This document shows positions 8,637 to 17,358 of a DNA stretch of 64,000 nucleotides, piece by piece. A model generated the notes under the pieces. The model had not been told where the DNA came from. It did not search any database and saw only the letters and a program-made list of their open reading frames with translations. The translations under genes and the position numbers were made by a program. The stretch is from Alkalimarinus alittae (GTDB lineage Bacteria > Pseudomonadota > Gammaproteobacteria > Pseudomonadales > Oleiphilaceae): contig NZ_CP100390.1 of assembly GCF_026016465.1 (NCBI RefSeq), positions 3,719,001-3,783,000 on the forward strand, read 5' to 3'. Position 1 is the stretch's first letter. Each line of letters begins with the position of its first letter.

Positions 8637-9731
8637 ATGACAACTCGGCCGAACACAGACAATTATTTAGACCTATTTCTAAACGATATCCCCATGATGG
8701 ATGTTAGAGCCCCTATTGAATATCAAAAAGGGGCATTTCCTCATACTGTCAATAAGCCGCTAATGAACGATGAAGAACGACACTTAGTCGGTATTCGCTA
8801 TAAACAAAAAGGGCAAGATAGCGCTATTGAGCTAGGGAATGAACTGGTCTGTGGTGATATTAAAGCCCAGCGCATTGAGCAATGGATAGCATTTACCCAA
8901 AAACACCCCGAAGGCTACCTCTACTGTTTTCGCGGCGGGCTTCGTTCTCGAACGACTCAACAGTGGATTAAGGAAGCCTGTGTCGAATACCCACTAGTAA
9001 CTGGTGGCTACAAGGCTATGCGCCGTTTCTTGATCGATGAACTGGCGATTTCAGCAAAAACCCAGAACTATCGCGTCATTAGCGGTCGAACAGGCACAGG
9101 TAAAACGCGGTTATTAAAGCGCACCCCTAATTTTGTTGACCTTGAAGGACTCGCTAATCATCGCGGCTCCAGCTTTGGCAGACAGCTAACACCTCAACCT
9201 AGCCAAATTGACTTCGAAAACGGGCTATCCATTGAGTTGCTAAAAGCGAGACACCTCCGTAGCGGGCCCATATATATTGAAGACGAAAGTCGCCTAATTG
9301 GCCGGAACGCTGTCCCTCAAGAGTTTAGAGATACCTCCACTATTAGCGATATTGTTGTGCTCGAAGCACCGCTAGAAGAGCGCATAAACATAGTACTGCA
9401 AGACTATGTGATCGATATGACTAACGCCTATCAGCAACAGGCAGGTATTGAAGAAGGCTTCAAACTGTTTTCGGAATACCTCCTAAACAGTGTTTCACGC
9501 ATCCAAAAACGACTGGGTGGAGAGCAAACTCAACACCTACATGCACTCATGCAGGCAGCTCTCAAAGCACAGCAACTCGATAAGTCGCTAGACGCGCACA
9601 AAGAATGGATTCAAATACTGCTTTCAAAATATTACGACCCCATGTATGACTTTCAGCTAAGCAAGAAGGCTGAGCGCATTATTTTTAAGGGTGACCAAAG
9701 CAGTATTCTAGAATGGATTGGCCAAGACTAA
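8637..9731 (+). CDS. selU: tRNA 2-selenouridine synthase
   Basis: Also called MnmH or YbbB. It replaces the sulfur of 2-thiouridine at wobble position 34 of Lys, Glu and Gln tRNAs with selenium from selenophosphate, by way of a geranylated intermediate. The N-terminal rhodanese domain carries the catalytic Cys97 in YCFRGGLRSR, the same residue number as in E. coli. A C-terminal P-loop domain has Walker A GRTGTGKT at 150-157. Length 364 is normal. It is the first gene of a same-strand cluster ending in a selD fusion, so the selenium donor and its user are made together. The start ATG at 8637 has little Shine-Dalgarno match. Confidence 0.95.
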   Translation: MTTRPNTDNYLDLFLNDIPMMDVRAPIEYQKGAFPHTVNKPLMNDEERHLVGIRYKQKGQDSAIELGNELVCGDIKAQRIEQWIAFTQKHPEGYLYCFRGGLRSRTTQQWIKEACVEYPLVTGGYKAMRRFLIDELAISAKTQNYRVISGRTGTGKTRLLKRTPNFVDLEGLANHRGSSFGRQLTPQPSQIDFENGLSIELLKARHLRSGPIYIEDESRLIGRNAVPQEFRDTSTISDIVVLEAPLEERINIVLQDYVIDMTNAYQQQAGIEEGFKLFSEYLLNSVSRIQKRLGGEQTQHLHALMQAALKAQQLDKSLDAHKEWIQILLSKYYDPMYDFQLSKKAERIIFKGDQSSILEWIGQD

Positions 9732-9792
9732 TAAAGCAGCACCAACAGACACTTTTTATAAACTGACACTAACAAGGAAAGAGCCCAGAACC

Positions 9793-10677
9793 ATGATCCC
9801 CCATAAATTGTCATCATTACGTTTAGTTAAAGTCGTTGCCATTTTTCTCATGACCGCAAGCATGGCGTCAGCGTCAAACGCTCAATCGTTTATATTTACC
9901 GCAATTCCTGATCAAGACGAAACTCAACTTCAGGAACGCTTCGGTAAAGTCGCCACTTACCTTGAAAAAGAACTCAAGATAGACGTGAAATACGTTCCGG
10001 TTAAATCTTATACCTCTGCTGTTACTGCATTTAGAAATGACCAAGTTCAACTTGCATGGTTTGGTGGTTTATCAGGCGTTCAGGCAAGACGCCTAGTGCC
10101 TAACTCAACCGCTATTGCGCAAGGGTTTGAAGATCAGTTTTTTAAATCTTATATCATTGCCAATCACAGCACTCAGCTACAACGCCAAGCATCATTACCT
10201 GAGCAACTGGCAAATATGACCTTCACCTTTGGCTCTAAAGGGTCTACGTCTGGTCGCTTAATGCCTGAATTTTATATTCGTGAACACTTCAAGCAGTCCC
10301 CTGATAAACTCTTTAAAAGTGTTGGCTTCAGTGGCGACCACTCTCGTACTATTGCACTGGTTCAATCTGGCGCTTACCAATTAGGTGCCGTCAACTATAA
10401 AGTATGGGAAAAAGGCCTAGCAGACGGAAAAATAGACACCTCTAAAGTATCCATTATATGGGAAACACCTAACTACCCCGATTACCAATGGACCATTCGT
10501 GGCGATGTTGACGCAAAATGGGGTGAAGGATTCAGCCAACGTGTTCAGCAAGCATTACTTAATATTAAAGACCCAGACGTGTTAGCGGCATTTCCTCGTC
10601 AAAGCTTTGTGCCGGCATCCAACAATGACTATCAGCCCATACTCGATACGGCTAAAAGCATTGGTATTATCGATTAA
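9793..10677 (+). CDS. PhnD-like periplasmic binding protein, putative selenium oxyanion ABC transporter
   Basis: A periplasmic solute-binding protein of 294 residues. Residues 1-30 form a signal peptide (positive KLSSLRLVK, hydrophobic VAIFLMTASMA, likely cleavage after SNA). The mature part has the PhnD-family pattern: IPDQDETQLQERF, a Y-VPVKSYTSAVTAFRNDQVQLAWFGG-type ligand loop, FGSKGSTSGRLMPEFYI and VQSGAYQLGAVNY. Proteins of this subgroup beside selD/selU are annotated as putative selenate-binding. That fits the neighbours here, but the ligand (selenate, selenite or another oxyanion) is inferred. I set the start at the ATG at 9793, since an upstream frame opening at 9718 would put 25 polar residues before the signal peptide. 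Its stop codon lies inside a tandem repeat. Confidence 0.78.
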   Translation: MIPHKLSSLRLVKVVAIFLMTASMASASNAQSFIFTAIPDQDETQLQERFGKVATYLEKELKIDVKYVPVKSYTSAVTAFRNDQVQLAWFGGLSGVQARRLVPNSTAIAQGFEDQFFKSYIIANHSTQLQRQASLPEQLANMTFTFGSKGSTSGRLMPEFYIREHFKQSPDKLFKSVGFSGDHSRTIALVQSGAYQLGAVNYKVWEKGLADGKIDTSKVSIIWETPNYPDYQWTIRGDVDAKWGEGFSQRVQQALLNIKDPDVLAAFPRQSFVPASNNDYQPILDTAKSIGIID

Positions 10678-10748
10678 CGGGTATTATCGATTAACGGGTA
10701 TTATCGATTAACGGGTATTATCGATTAACGGGTATTATCAATTAAGTG
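10664..10748 (+). repeat. 17-bp tandem repeat, four perfect copies plus one degenerate
   Basis: The unit GTATTATCGATTAACGG is repeated exactly at 10664, 10681, 10698 and 10715, followed by the altered copy GTATTATCAATTAAGTG at 10732. The first copy encodes the last residues (GIID) and stop codon of the binding protein. The others fill the gap before the ATPase gene. Each intact unit contains ATCGAT. Perfect identity points to recent expansion by slippage; copy number may vary between strains. Confidence 0.97.
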
Positions 10749-10787
10749 ACGAGATCTCATAGTGCTTCTTCACAGGTGGTTAACACG

Positions 10788-11486
10788 ATGCCGATAACAA
10801 ACACATCGGCAGCGATAACCCCTGCCAGCCAACCTCTGTTTATGCTTAAGTCTCAATCTATCGGTTGGGGTCAAAAAACAGTATTAGAAGCACTCGATCT
10901 CAAGATCGAAGAAGGCGAAAAGGTTGCTGTTGTGGGTAAGAGTGGCGCGGGAAAATCAACGCTCATTCACACCCTGTATCAACAACACCCCGAAAAAATA
11001 GCCTACTGCAGCCAAGAGTATGGATTAGTCCCTTCTCTGTCTGTTTTTCATAACATATACATGGGCCAGTTAGACCAACACCATTTCGCCTATAATCTGG
11101 TTAACTTGCTCCGTCCAATAAAATCACAAATCACAAAGATACAGCCTTTAGCTGAAACGCTCGGGTTACAAGCGCACTTGTTTAACCCTGCGGAAAGACT
11201 ATCAGGAGGGCAACAACAACGCGTTGCACTCGCAAGAACACTGTTTCAAAACAAAGACATTTTTATTGGTGATGAACCTATTTCTTCTGTCGACGAGGTT
11301 CAATCCGAGCACATATTAGCACTCATTATGAGTCACCATAACACCACAATCCTAACGCTACACAATGCCGACCTAGCATTACGTTTTTGTAGCAGAATCA
11401 TTGGTATTCGCAACGGAAAAATAGAACTCGATTGCGCCACACAAGACCTCTCAGCCTCTCAGCTAAGATCCCTCTACCAAGACTGA
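10788..11486 (+). CDS. PhnC-like ABC transporter ATPase of the selenium-associated importer
   Basis: A cytoplasmic ABC ATPase of 232 residues with Walker A GKSGAGKS at 50-57, signature [13 protein letters not shown], Walker B IFIGDEPISSVD and the H-loop in TLHNADLAL. It would power uptake by the downstream double permease. I prefer the ATG at 10788 because AGGTGG sits at 10774-10779. A GTG at 10746 falls in the degenerate last copy of the tandem repeat and lacks a binding site. The D-loop reads SSVDE, and the protein is slightly shorter than most phosphonate ATPases. It ends 10 bp before the permease gene. Confidence 0.8.
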   Translation: MPITNTSAAITPASQPLFMLKSQSIGWGQKTVLEALDLKIEEGEKVAVVGKSGAGKSTLIHTLYQQHPEKIAYCSQEYGLVPSLSVFHNIYMGQLDQHHFAYNLVNLLRPIKSQITKIQPLAETLGLQAHLFNPAERLSGGQQQRVALARTLFQNKDIFIGDEPISSVDEVQSEHILALIMSHHNTTILTLHNADLALRFCSRIIGIRNGKIELDCATQDLSASQLRSLYQD

Positions 11487-11496
11487 GACGAATAAC

Positions 11497-13035
11497 GTGC
11501 CCCCCGTGCAATCACCTAATACCTATTCAAATGCTCGTTTCCAGTCGACAGGCGTTCAAAAGCTCTCGTTAGGTTTGCTGATGATTGCGATAGTCTGCTT
11601 ATTTTTAGCCGACCTAAGTATTGAGACCGCAGAGCCTTGGCAAGAGATCGGGCGCATCGGTTTAGGGATGCTGGCGCCGTCAGTATTATCTTTTCCTGAG
11701 CTGCTATCCAGTTTAGCGAGTACCCTCGCCTTTGCCCTGCTAGGCGTTACTGTGGCCGCCCTATTAGGTATGCTCATGGCCCACCTTTTTGAATGGCGAC
11801 TGATAAGGATTATTGCCGCCTTTATTCGTTCTATTCACGAGTTATTCTGGGCGCTATTATTTTTACAAGTCTTTGGTTTAAGCACCCTAACGGGCTTACT
11901 GGCCATTATCATTCCCTATACGGGCATATTTGCTAAAGTCTATGCCGAAACCCTAGAAGAAAGTGACCAAACCGCCTATAACTTACTCCCCCCTCTCACT
12001 GGGCGCTGGTCCTCGCACCTTTACGCCCGTTTGATGGTCGCTCTTCCGCAGCTAATTCATTACACTCAATACCGTCTTGAGTGCGGTATTCGTAGTAGCT
12101 CGGTGCTCGGTTTTGTCGGCCTACCAACGCTAGGATTTCATCTTGAATCATACTTTAAACAGGGCTATTACTCTGAAGCAGCGGGCGTGCTATATCTGTT
12201 TATTGCCGTTATCGCGCTGATGCGTTTTTGGGCCAAAAGACGATTTATTATCCCACTACTGATCATGTCTGTTGCTTGGCTACCCTTTCAAACCACCATC
12301 AATTTTGATTTAGTGCTACGTTTTTTTGGTCATGACATCTTACCTTCACCATTACGGCAAGGCGGGTTGCTCAATCTCGAAAGCTGGCAACAAACGCTAG
12401 ACTGGTCTATTACCCTGTTTAATCAGCAAGCGCTTATCGGTAGCTGGAACACACTTATTCTGACTCAAATTGCGCTCGTCGGCAGTGGTATTACCGCATT
12501 ACTACTTTACCCTCTCATATCACCGCTGTTTTTTACCCGCAACAAAAGAACCGCAGGACATCTTTTTTTAGTTATTTTACGATCAATACCCGAGCTAATA
12601 TTAGCGTTTATTATTTTACTCATTACCGGCCCCTCAATGATCCCTGCGATCTTTGCGTTGAGTTGGCATAATGGCGCGATCATAGCCCACTTGATAGGTC
12701 GATATACCGAAATCATCAACCTACGTGTGGATAGTCCAAAAGGGGGTGATTTATATGCGTACGAAGTCACACCACGACTTTACAAACCCTTCCTCGCTTT
12801 TCTATTCTATCGTTGGGAAGTGATTTTGAGGGAGAGCGCTATTCTCGGTATTTTGGGCATCCACACCCTTGGGTTCTTTATTGATTCTGCGTTTGAAGAA
12901 CTTCGCTTTGACCGCGCGCTGTTTTTAATATTGATCACAGCACTGCTTAATATTTTGGTAGACTCTGTATCCCGTACAATTAGGCGCAAGCTTCGTTTAT
13001 CAACTACGCCCAATATTGAATCACTAACACGTTAG
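11497..13035 (+). CDS. Double-length PhnE-like ABC permease
   Basis: An inner-membrane permease of 512 residues made of two homologous halves, each with several hydrophobic helices. The coupling loop occurs twice: RSSSVLGFVGLPTLGFHLES near residue 198 and RESAILGILGIHTLGFFIDS near residue 445. One chain therefore supplies both transmembrane domains that a normal PhnE transporter obtains by dimerising. The GTG start at 11497 lies 10 bp after the ATPase gene, consistent with a single transcript. Membership in the putative selenate importer group rests on synteny with selU and selD. Substrate direction (import) follows from the presence of a binding protein. Confidence 0.78.
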   Translation: MPPVQSPNTYSNARFQSTGVQKLSLGLLMIAIVCLFLADLSIETAEPWQEIGRIGLGMLAPSVLSFPELLSSLASTLAFALLGVTVAALLGMLMAHLFEWRLIRIIAAFIRSIHELFWALLFLQVFGLSTLTGLLAIIIPYTGIFAKVYAETLEESDQTAYNLLPPLTGRWSSHLYARLMVALPQLIHYTQYRLECGIRSSSVLGFVGLPTLGFHLESYFKQGYYSEAAGVLYLFIAVIALMRFWAKRRFIIPLLIMSVAWLPFQTTINFDLVLRFFGHDILPSPLRQGGLLNLESWQQTLDWSITLFNQQALIGSWNTLILTQIALVGSGITALLLYPLISPLFFTRNKRTAGHLFLVILRSIPELILAFIILLITGPSMIPAIFALSWHNGAIIAHLIGRYTEIINLRVDSPKGGDLYAYEVTPRLYKPFLAFLFYRWEVILRESAILGILGIHTLGFFIDSAFEELRFDRALFLILITALLNILVDSVSRTIRRKLRLSTTPNIESLTR

Positions 13036-13084
13036 CATCAACAGATTGTCAGTATTATGGAACACCTCTAATGGAGCAGCTCGC

Positions 13085-15364
13085 ATGAAGACCCACCCTC
13101 CTATTTCTCGCGATGTTGTTTTTATAGGCGGAGGCCATACCCACGCAATCGCGTTAAAAATGCTGGCCATGAAGTCGCTGCCCGGTGTCCGACTAACGCT
13201 TATCTCAAGCGAGGTACAAACACCTTACTCAGGCATGCTACCTGGGTTAATTGCAGGGCACTATAGTTATGACGAAACTCATATCGATTTAGGCCGTTTA
13301 TGTAGAGCCTGCGGTGTTCGTTTTATTGAAGATACGGTTATAGGGCTAGATACTGAAACCCAGACGATTAACTGTAAAAATCACCCTTCATTCAGCTACG
13401 ATATATTATCTATTGATATAGGCTCAACGCCAGATATAGCCTCTGTTACAGGTGCAACCTCGCTAGCCCAAGGCGTAAAACCTGTTCCTGTGTTTTTAGA
13501 GTATTGGCGAACACTACAACAACGCCTAATAGACTCAACCAAGAAAGACAAAGTCCGTATTGGAACCGTCGGCGGCGGGGCCAGTGCAGTAGAAGTACTG
13601 CTAGCCATGCAGCAACACCTCAACAACTTACCTGAGCTAACCAAAACCTCATTACCTGACATTGAATACCATATTATCTCGGGGGCTGAGCAAATACTCG
13701 CCAGCCATAACCGAAAAGTCCGAAATCAATATAGCGCGCTATTAAACAAACGAGGCGTCCTTGTTCACAATAACTTTAGAGTGACCAAACTTCAGCGTTT
13801 GGAAAACAATACCAGCTCAGACGCTAAGCAGCTGCAGTCAGCTGAGGGTCACACACTTGAACTTGACGAAGTCATCTGGACAACTGCCGCAAAGCCCGCT
13901 GCATGGCCTTCAAAAGCAGGCCTTTCTTGCAGCAGCCAAGGGTTTATTACCGTCAATGACGCACTACAAACCCTCTCTCACCCAAATATATTTGCCACCG
14001 GTGATATTGCAGATATGGTCAATCACCCCCGCCCAAAAGCTGGAGTATTTGCAGTCAGGCAAGGCCCACCCTTAGTAGAAAACATTTTACTATCGCTGCA
14101 AAACAAAGCGCTAAAACCCTATAAACCTCAGCGAAAATTTCTGAGCTTGGTCAGTACGGGCGATAAATATGCGGTTGCTTCAAGAGGTGGCTGGTCAGTA
14201 TCGGGCGAATGGGTATGGCGTTGGAAGAACTATATTGATCAAGCCTTCATGACGCAATTAAACGACTTCCGCATGCCACAAAATAAGCCTAGCCATTCGG
14301 ATATTGAAACAACCTCAGCAGCGGTCGAAAGCACACCAATGAGGTGCGGCGGCTGTGGTGCCAAGGTCGGCCAACCTATTTTACAACGTGTCATTAATCA
14401 GCTTACGACACCGCTAAATAATGATGTGCAACTTGGGCTTGATGCTCCTGACGATGCGGCGGCATTAACCGTACCGGCAGGCAAATACCTTATACAATCT
14501 GTAGATGCATTTAGAAGCATGATCGACGACGACTACCTGTTTGGTCAAATCGCTGCTAACCATGCACTGGGCGATGTATTTGCAATGGGCGCAAAACCTC
14601 ACTCAGCTCAAGCAATCGTCACGCTACCCTTTGCAAAAGAGTCAAAAGTAGAGCAACAGCTTTTGCATGTAATGGAGGGTGCAACCAAGGTATTTAATCA
14701 ATGTGGCATGACGTTAGTAGGCGGCCATACCGCTGAGGGCGCTGAACTCTCTCTTGGATTTGTCGTCAATGGGTTAGCAGACCCTAGCGCGATCTTACGA
14801 AAATCAGGTCTACAAATTGGCGATAAAATTATCTTAACTAAACCGCTTGGCACCGGCGCCCTATTTGCTGCAGATATGCGAGGCGAAGCTCATGGCCGGT
14901 GGATAACACAAGCCACCCAATCAATGATTCAGCTAAACCAGTCAGCAGCTGAGTGTCTAATAAAATACGGCGCTAAAGCCTGCACTGATGTCACGGGTTT
15001 TGGTTTAGTCGGCCACTTAGTAGAAATGTTAAGAGCTTCTGAGGTAAATGCGACACTCTCGATCAATGAGTTGCCACTGCTCGAAGGTGCTTCTGACTGC
15101 TTTAAAGCCGGCATAGTGAGCACACTACAACCTCAAAATGAAAAAATACGCCATGTGATTAGCAACCTAGATCAATTTACTGATTTGCCCGATTTAGCGG
15201 TTTTATTTGACCCTCAAACGGCAGGCGGTCTTATCGCAGGTATTTCAGCAAAAGCGGCCGACCAATGTATTGACGAACTGGTTTCTAGTGGCTATCTTCA
15301 TGCTGCTGTTATTGGTGAAATCACTCAAGCGAGTACAGGGAGCAAGCAAATCACCCTAATGTAA
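13085..15364 (+). CDS. selD: Fusion of a pyridine nucleotide-disulfide oxidoreductase and selenide, water dikinase
   Basis: A protein of 759 residues. Residues 1-400 are an FAD/NAD(P)-binding domain related to NADH dehydrogenase II: GGGHTHAIAL at the N terminus, a second nucleotide motif GTVGGGASAVEV and NIFATGDIAD. Residues 415-759 are SelD, which makes selenophosphate from selenide and ATP. The catalytic pair is Cys424 and Lys427 in RCGGCGAKVG, followed by DAPDDAA, GDVFAMGAKP and VTGFGLVGHL. The active site has cysteine, not selenocysteine, and no in-frame TGA. The start ATG at 13085 has GGAG at 13073-13076. This fused form is known in other bacteria; the oxidoreductase may reduce selenium to the selenide used by SelD, but that is inference. 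Confidence 0.93.
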   Translation: MKTHPPISRDVVFIGGGHTHAIALKMLAMKSLPGVRLTLISSEVQTPYSGMLPGLIAGHYSYDETHIDLGRLCRACGVRFIEDTVIGLDTETQTINCKNHPSFSYDILSIDIGSTPDIASVTGATSLAQGVKPVPVFLEYWRTLQQRLIDSTKKDKVRIGTVGGGASAVEVLLAMQQHLNNLPELTKTSLPDIEYHIISGAEQILASHNRKVRNQYSALLNKRGVLVHNNFRVTKLQRLENNTSSDAKQLQSAEGHTLELDEVIWTTAAKPAAWPSKAGLSCSSQGFITVNDALQTLSHPNIFATGDIADMVNHPRPKAGVFAVRQGPPLVENILLSLQNKALKPYKPQRKFLSLVSTGDKYAVASRGGWSVSGEWVWRWKNYIDQAFMTQLNDFRMPQNKPSHSDIETTSAAVESTPMRCGGCGAKVGQPILQRVINQLTTPLNNDVQLGLDAPDDAAALTVPAGKYLIQSVDAFRSMIDDDYLFGQIAANHALGDVFAMGAKPHSAQAIVTLPFAKESKVEQQLLHVMEGATKVFNQCGMTLVGGHTAEGAELSLGFVVNGLADPSAILRKSGLQIGDKIILTKPLGTGALFAADMRGEAHGRWITQATQSMIQLNQSAAECLIKYGAKACTDVTGFGLVGHLVEMLRASEVNATLSINELPLLEGASDCFKAGIVSTLQPQNEKIRHVISNLDQFTDLPDLAVLFDPQTAGGLIAGISAKAADQCIDELVSSGYLHAAVIGEITQASTGSKQITLM

Positions 15365-15469
15365 TTAGCGCGTGTTTACTCAGTGAATTTATTAGTAACA
15401 GTTTCAGATTTTTGATCTAGTATTGATATAACAAACAACAGTAACAGTAACCAGAATGGAGATGATTGA

Positions 15470-16306
15470 ATGGATGACCTATTAGGAAGTTCAGACCAGG
15501 CAAATGAAATAATTCAGACATTATGGACATTATGCTTAACTTACGCACCTAAATTATTACTGGCGCTTGCAACCCTCTTTATTGGTCTATGGATCATTAA
15601 TAAAGTCGTGAGTGTAACGCAAGGCAAAATGGAAAACACCGTTGACCCTACGCTACACAAGTTTATTGGCAGCTTAGTATCTGTCGGTTTAAAAGGCCTT
15701 CTTCTTATTTCGGTTGCTTCGATGGTGGGTATTGCAACCACTTCATTTATTGCTGTTTTAGGTGCTGCAGGCTTAGCCATTGGTCTTGCTTTGCAAGGCA
15801 GCCTATCTAACTTTGCAGGTGGTGTTCTCATCCTTATATTTAAGCCCTTCAAAGTAGGCGACTTCATTCAAGGTGGTGGTCACATGGGGACGGTGAGAGA
15901 AATCCAAATTTTCAATACTATTTTGACCACAGGTGATAACCGCCGAGTCATCATTCCAAATGGTATTTTATCTAATGACAGCCTAATTAACGTAAATATT
16001 GAGCCGACTCGTCGTGTCGACTTTGTATTCGGTATTGGCTACGGTGATGACATCAAGAAAACTAAAGAAGTACTACAGCGTATTGCTGATAGCGATAGTC
16101 GCGTGCTTAAAGACCCTGCGCCAACAATTGTATTGTCAGAGCTTGCAGATAGCTCAGTGAACTTTACCGTTCGTTTGTGGGTTAACACCGCAGACTATTG
16201 GGGCGTTTACTTTGACACTCATGAAGCCGTTAAAGAAGCGTTTGATGCTGAAGGTATTTCTATACCGTTCCCACAGCAAGATGTACACATGCATCAGGTA
16301 GCTTAA
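15470..16306 (+). CDS. mscS: Small-conductance mechanosensitive channel MscS
   Basis: A pore protein of the inner membrane that opens on osmotic downshock, 278 residues as in E. coli MscS (286). Two N-terminal helices are followed by the pore helix GLAIGLALQGSLSNFAGGVLILI with its Gly/Ala packing pattern, then the beta domain starting KPFKVGDFIQGGG and the conserved IPNGILSNDSLINVN. The start ATG at 15470 has GGAGATG a few bases upstream. It stands alone between the selenium operon and a possible terminator at 16323. Confidence 0.95.
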   Translation: MDDLLGSSDQANEIIQTLWTLCLTYAPKLLLALATLFIGLWIINKVVSVTQGKMENTVDPTLHKFIGSLVSVGLKGLLLISVASMVGIATTSFIAVLGAAGLAIGLALQGSLSNFAGGVLILIFKPFKVGDFIQGGGHMGTVREIQIFNTILTTGDNRRVIIPNGILSNDSLINVNIEPTRRVDFVFGIGYGDDIKKTKEVLQRIADSDSRVLKDPAPTIVLSELADSSVNFTVRLWVNTADYWGVYFDTHEAVKEAFDAEGISIPFPQQDVHMHQVA

Positions 16307-16322
16307 TACCCGTTTGCTACCA

Positions 16323-16361
16323 GTGGCTGTAAAGCATTTTCTTTGCAGCCACGCTCTTCTC
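16323..16361 (+). terminator. Hairpin after mscS
   Basis: GTGGCTG (16323-16329) pairs with CAGCCAC (16346-16352), and AAAG/CTTT can extend the stem inside. The following bases are pyrimidine-rich (GCTCTTCTCTTCC) but not a run of T, so termination may be partial. Confidence 0.55.
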
Positions 16362-16706
16362 TTCCCTCCATAATAAAACCACCCTACTCGTTAAAAAGTA
16401 TTGCAGCCCCCACTAGAATAACAGAACGGCATCTAGCACAGCTTTTCTTATAAGTATGAAAAAATGATCAGATGAGATAAGCATCAACCTTCATAAGAGA
16501 ACGCCCACTCATTTATTACTTCTTTAACCATTCTACAAGATTTTTCATTGCCTATTTTTCAACCACTGGTCTAAGCTGAGATTAACAGGACGTCATTACA
16601 CGACACAAAAAGGCGCAACTGCGCCAGACATGGAGTGCCCATTTGATCATTGAAAGCGCTCACCCTTATGGTGACTTGGCTTTCGTTACAGTTGGAGTCA
16701 CAGCAT
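16362..16706. other. Non-coding stretch before the YbaK-type gene
   Basis: About 345 bp with no credible gene. The only structure I see is a small hairpin, GGCGC-AACT-GCGCC at 16612-16625, preceded by an A run. An open frame from 16650 is only an upstream extension of the YbaK-type protein. No clear promoter consensus stands out. Confidence 0.5.
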
Positions 16707-17234
16707 ATGCCTGTAGAACAGTTAAAAAGCTACCTCGATCAAGAGAAGGTGCATTATGTATCCGTTAATCACTCTCCCGCCTATACCGCACAAGAAATAG
16801 CAAAACGCGCGCACATCAAAGGTAATCAGCTTGCCAAGACGGTTATCGTGACCATTGATGGCAACATGGCCATGATCGTTTTACCCGCATCATGCCGAAT
16901 CCGCTGGGATCGCTTTATTAAATCAATGGATACTGATTTTATTGAACTAGCCGATGAAGATGAGTTTCAAGATCGTTTTCCTGGCTGCGAAGTCGGTGCT
17001 ATGCCCCCCTTCGGCAACCTTTTTGATATGGATGTTTACCTTTATGATGAGCTCGCCAAAAATGAAGAAATTGCATTTAGTGCGGGTTCACATAGTGAAA
17101 TCATTAAAATGAAGTTTGAACGCTTCCAAGCATTGGTTGAACCTATTATGCTTTCCGAAGGTTTTGTTAATCCAGACACGCCAAAACCCGATTGGTTATG
17201 TAAGAAAAGGCCCGTTGCAGCCTCCTCCTACTAA
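16707..17234 (+). CDS. YbaK/EbsC-type aminoacyl-tRNA deacylase domain protein
   Basis: A single-domain protein of 175 residues related to the editing domain of prolyl-tRNA synthetase and to YbaK/ProX, enzymes that hydrolyse mischarged tRNA. Visible family features are the N-terminal HSPAYTAQEIA, the conserved lysine in GNQLAKTVIV, and the GCEVGAMPPFG loop near the active site. I start at the ATG at 16707, with GGAG at 16694-16697. The upstream frame from 16650 would add 19 residues absent from this family. Which misacylated tRNA it clears cannot be decided from sequence. It stands alone, followed by an inverted repeat. Confidence 0.8.
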   Translation: MPVEQLKSYLDQEKVHYVSVNHSPAYTAQEIAKRAHIKGNQLAKTVIVTIDGNMAMIVLPASCRIRWDRFIKSMDTDFIELADEDEFQDRFPGCEVGAMPPFGNLFDMDVYLYDELAKNEEIAFSAGSHSEIIKMKFERFQALVEPIMLSEGFVNPDTPKPDWLCKKRPVAASSY

Positions 17235-17268
17235 TGGCTGAGTAAACCCGCGAAAATATCGCTCTTTA

Positions 17269-17307
17269 CTGACCTTATTATCAGCACATATTGAATGATA
17301 AGGTCAG
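17269..17307. terminator. Inverted repeat after the YbaK-type gene
   Basis: CTGACCTTATTATCA (17269-17283) faces TGATAAGGTCAG (17296-17307). The arms pair over 12 bp with a three-base bulge. No T tract follows, so this could be a weak terminator or a protein-binding site ahead of the ubiF-like gene. Confidence 0.4.
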
Positions 17308-17358
17308 ACCTCATATAGTAGTCGCTCTAAATCATCTCTACCGGATAACATTTTTCAG

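Noticed and set aside
10664-10748. CRISPR-like array
   Set aside because: The 17-bp units are directly adjacent with no spacers, and no cas genes are in the window.
14323-14380. Selenocysteine in SelD
   Set aside because: The catalytic position is a TGT cysteine codon and the frame has no internal TGA, so no recoding is needed.
15541-15867. Minus-strand frame of 108 codons opposite mscS
   Set aside because: It is a shadow of the conserved mscS coding frame and shows no recognisable domain.
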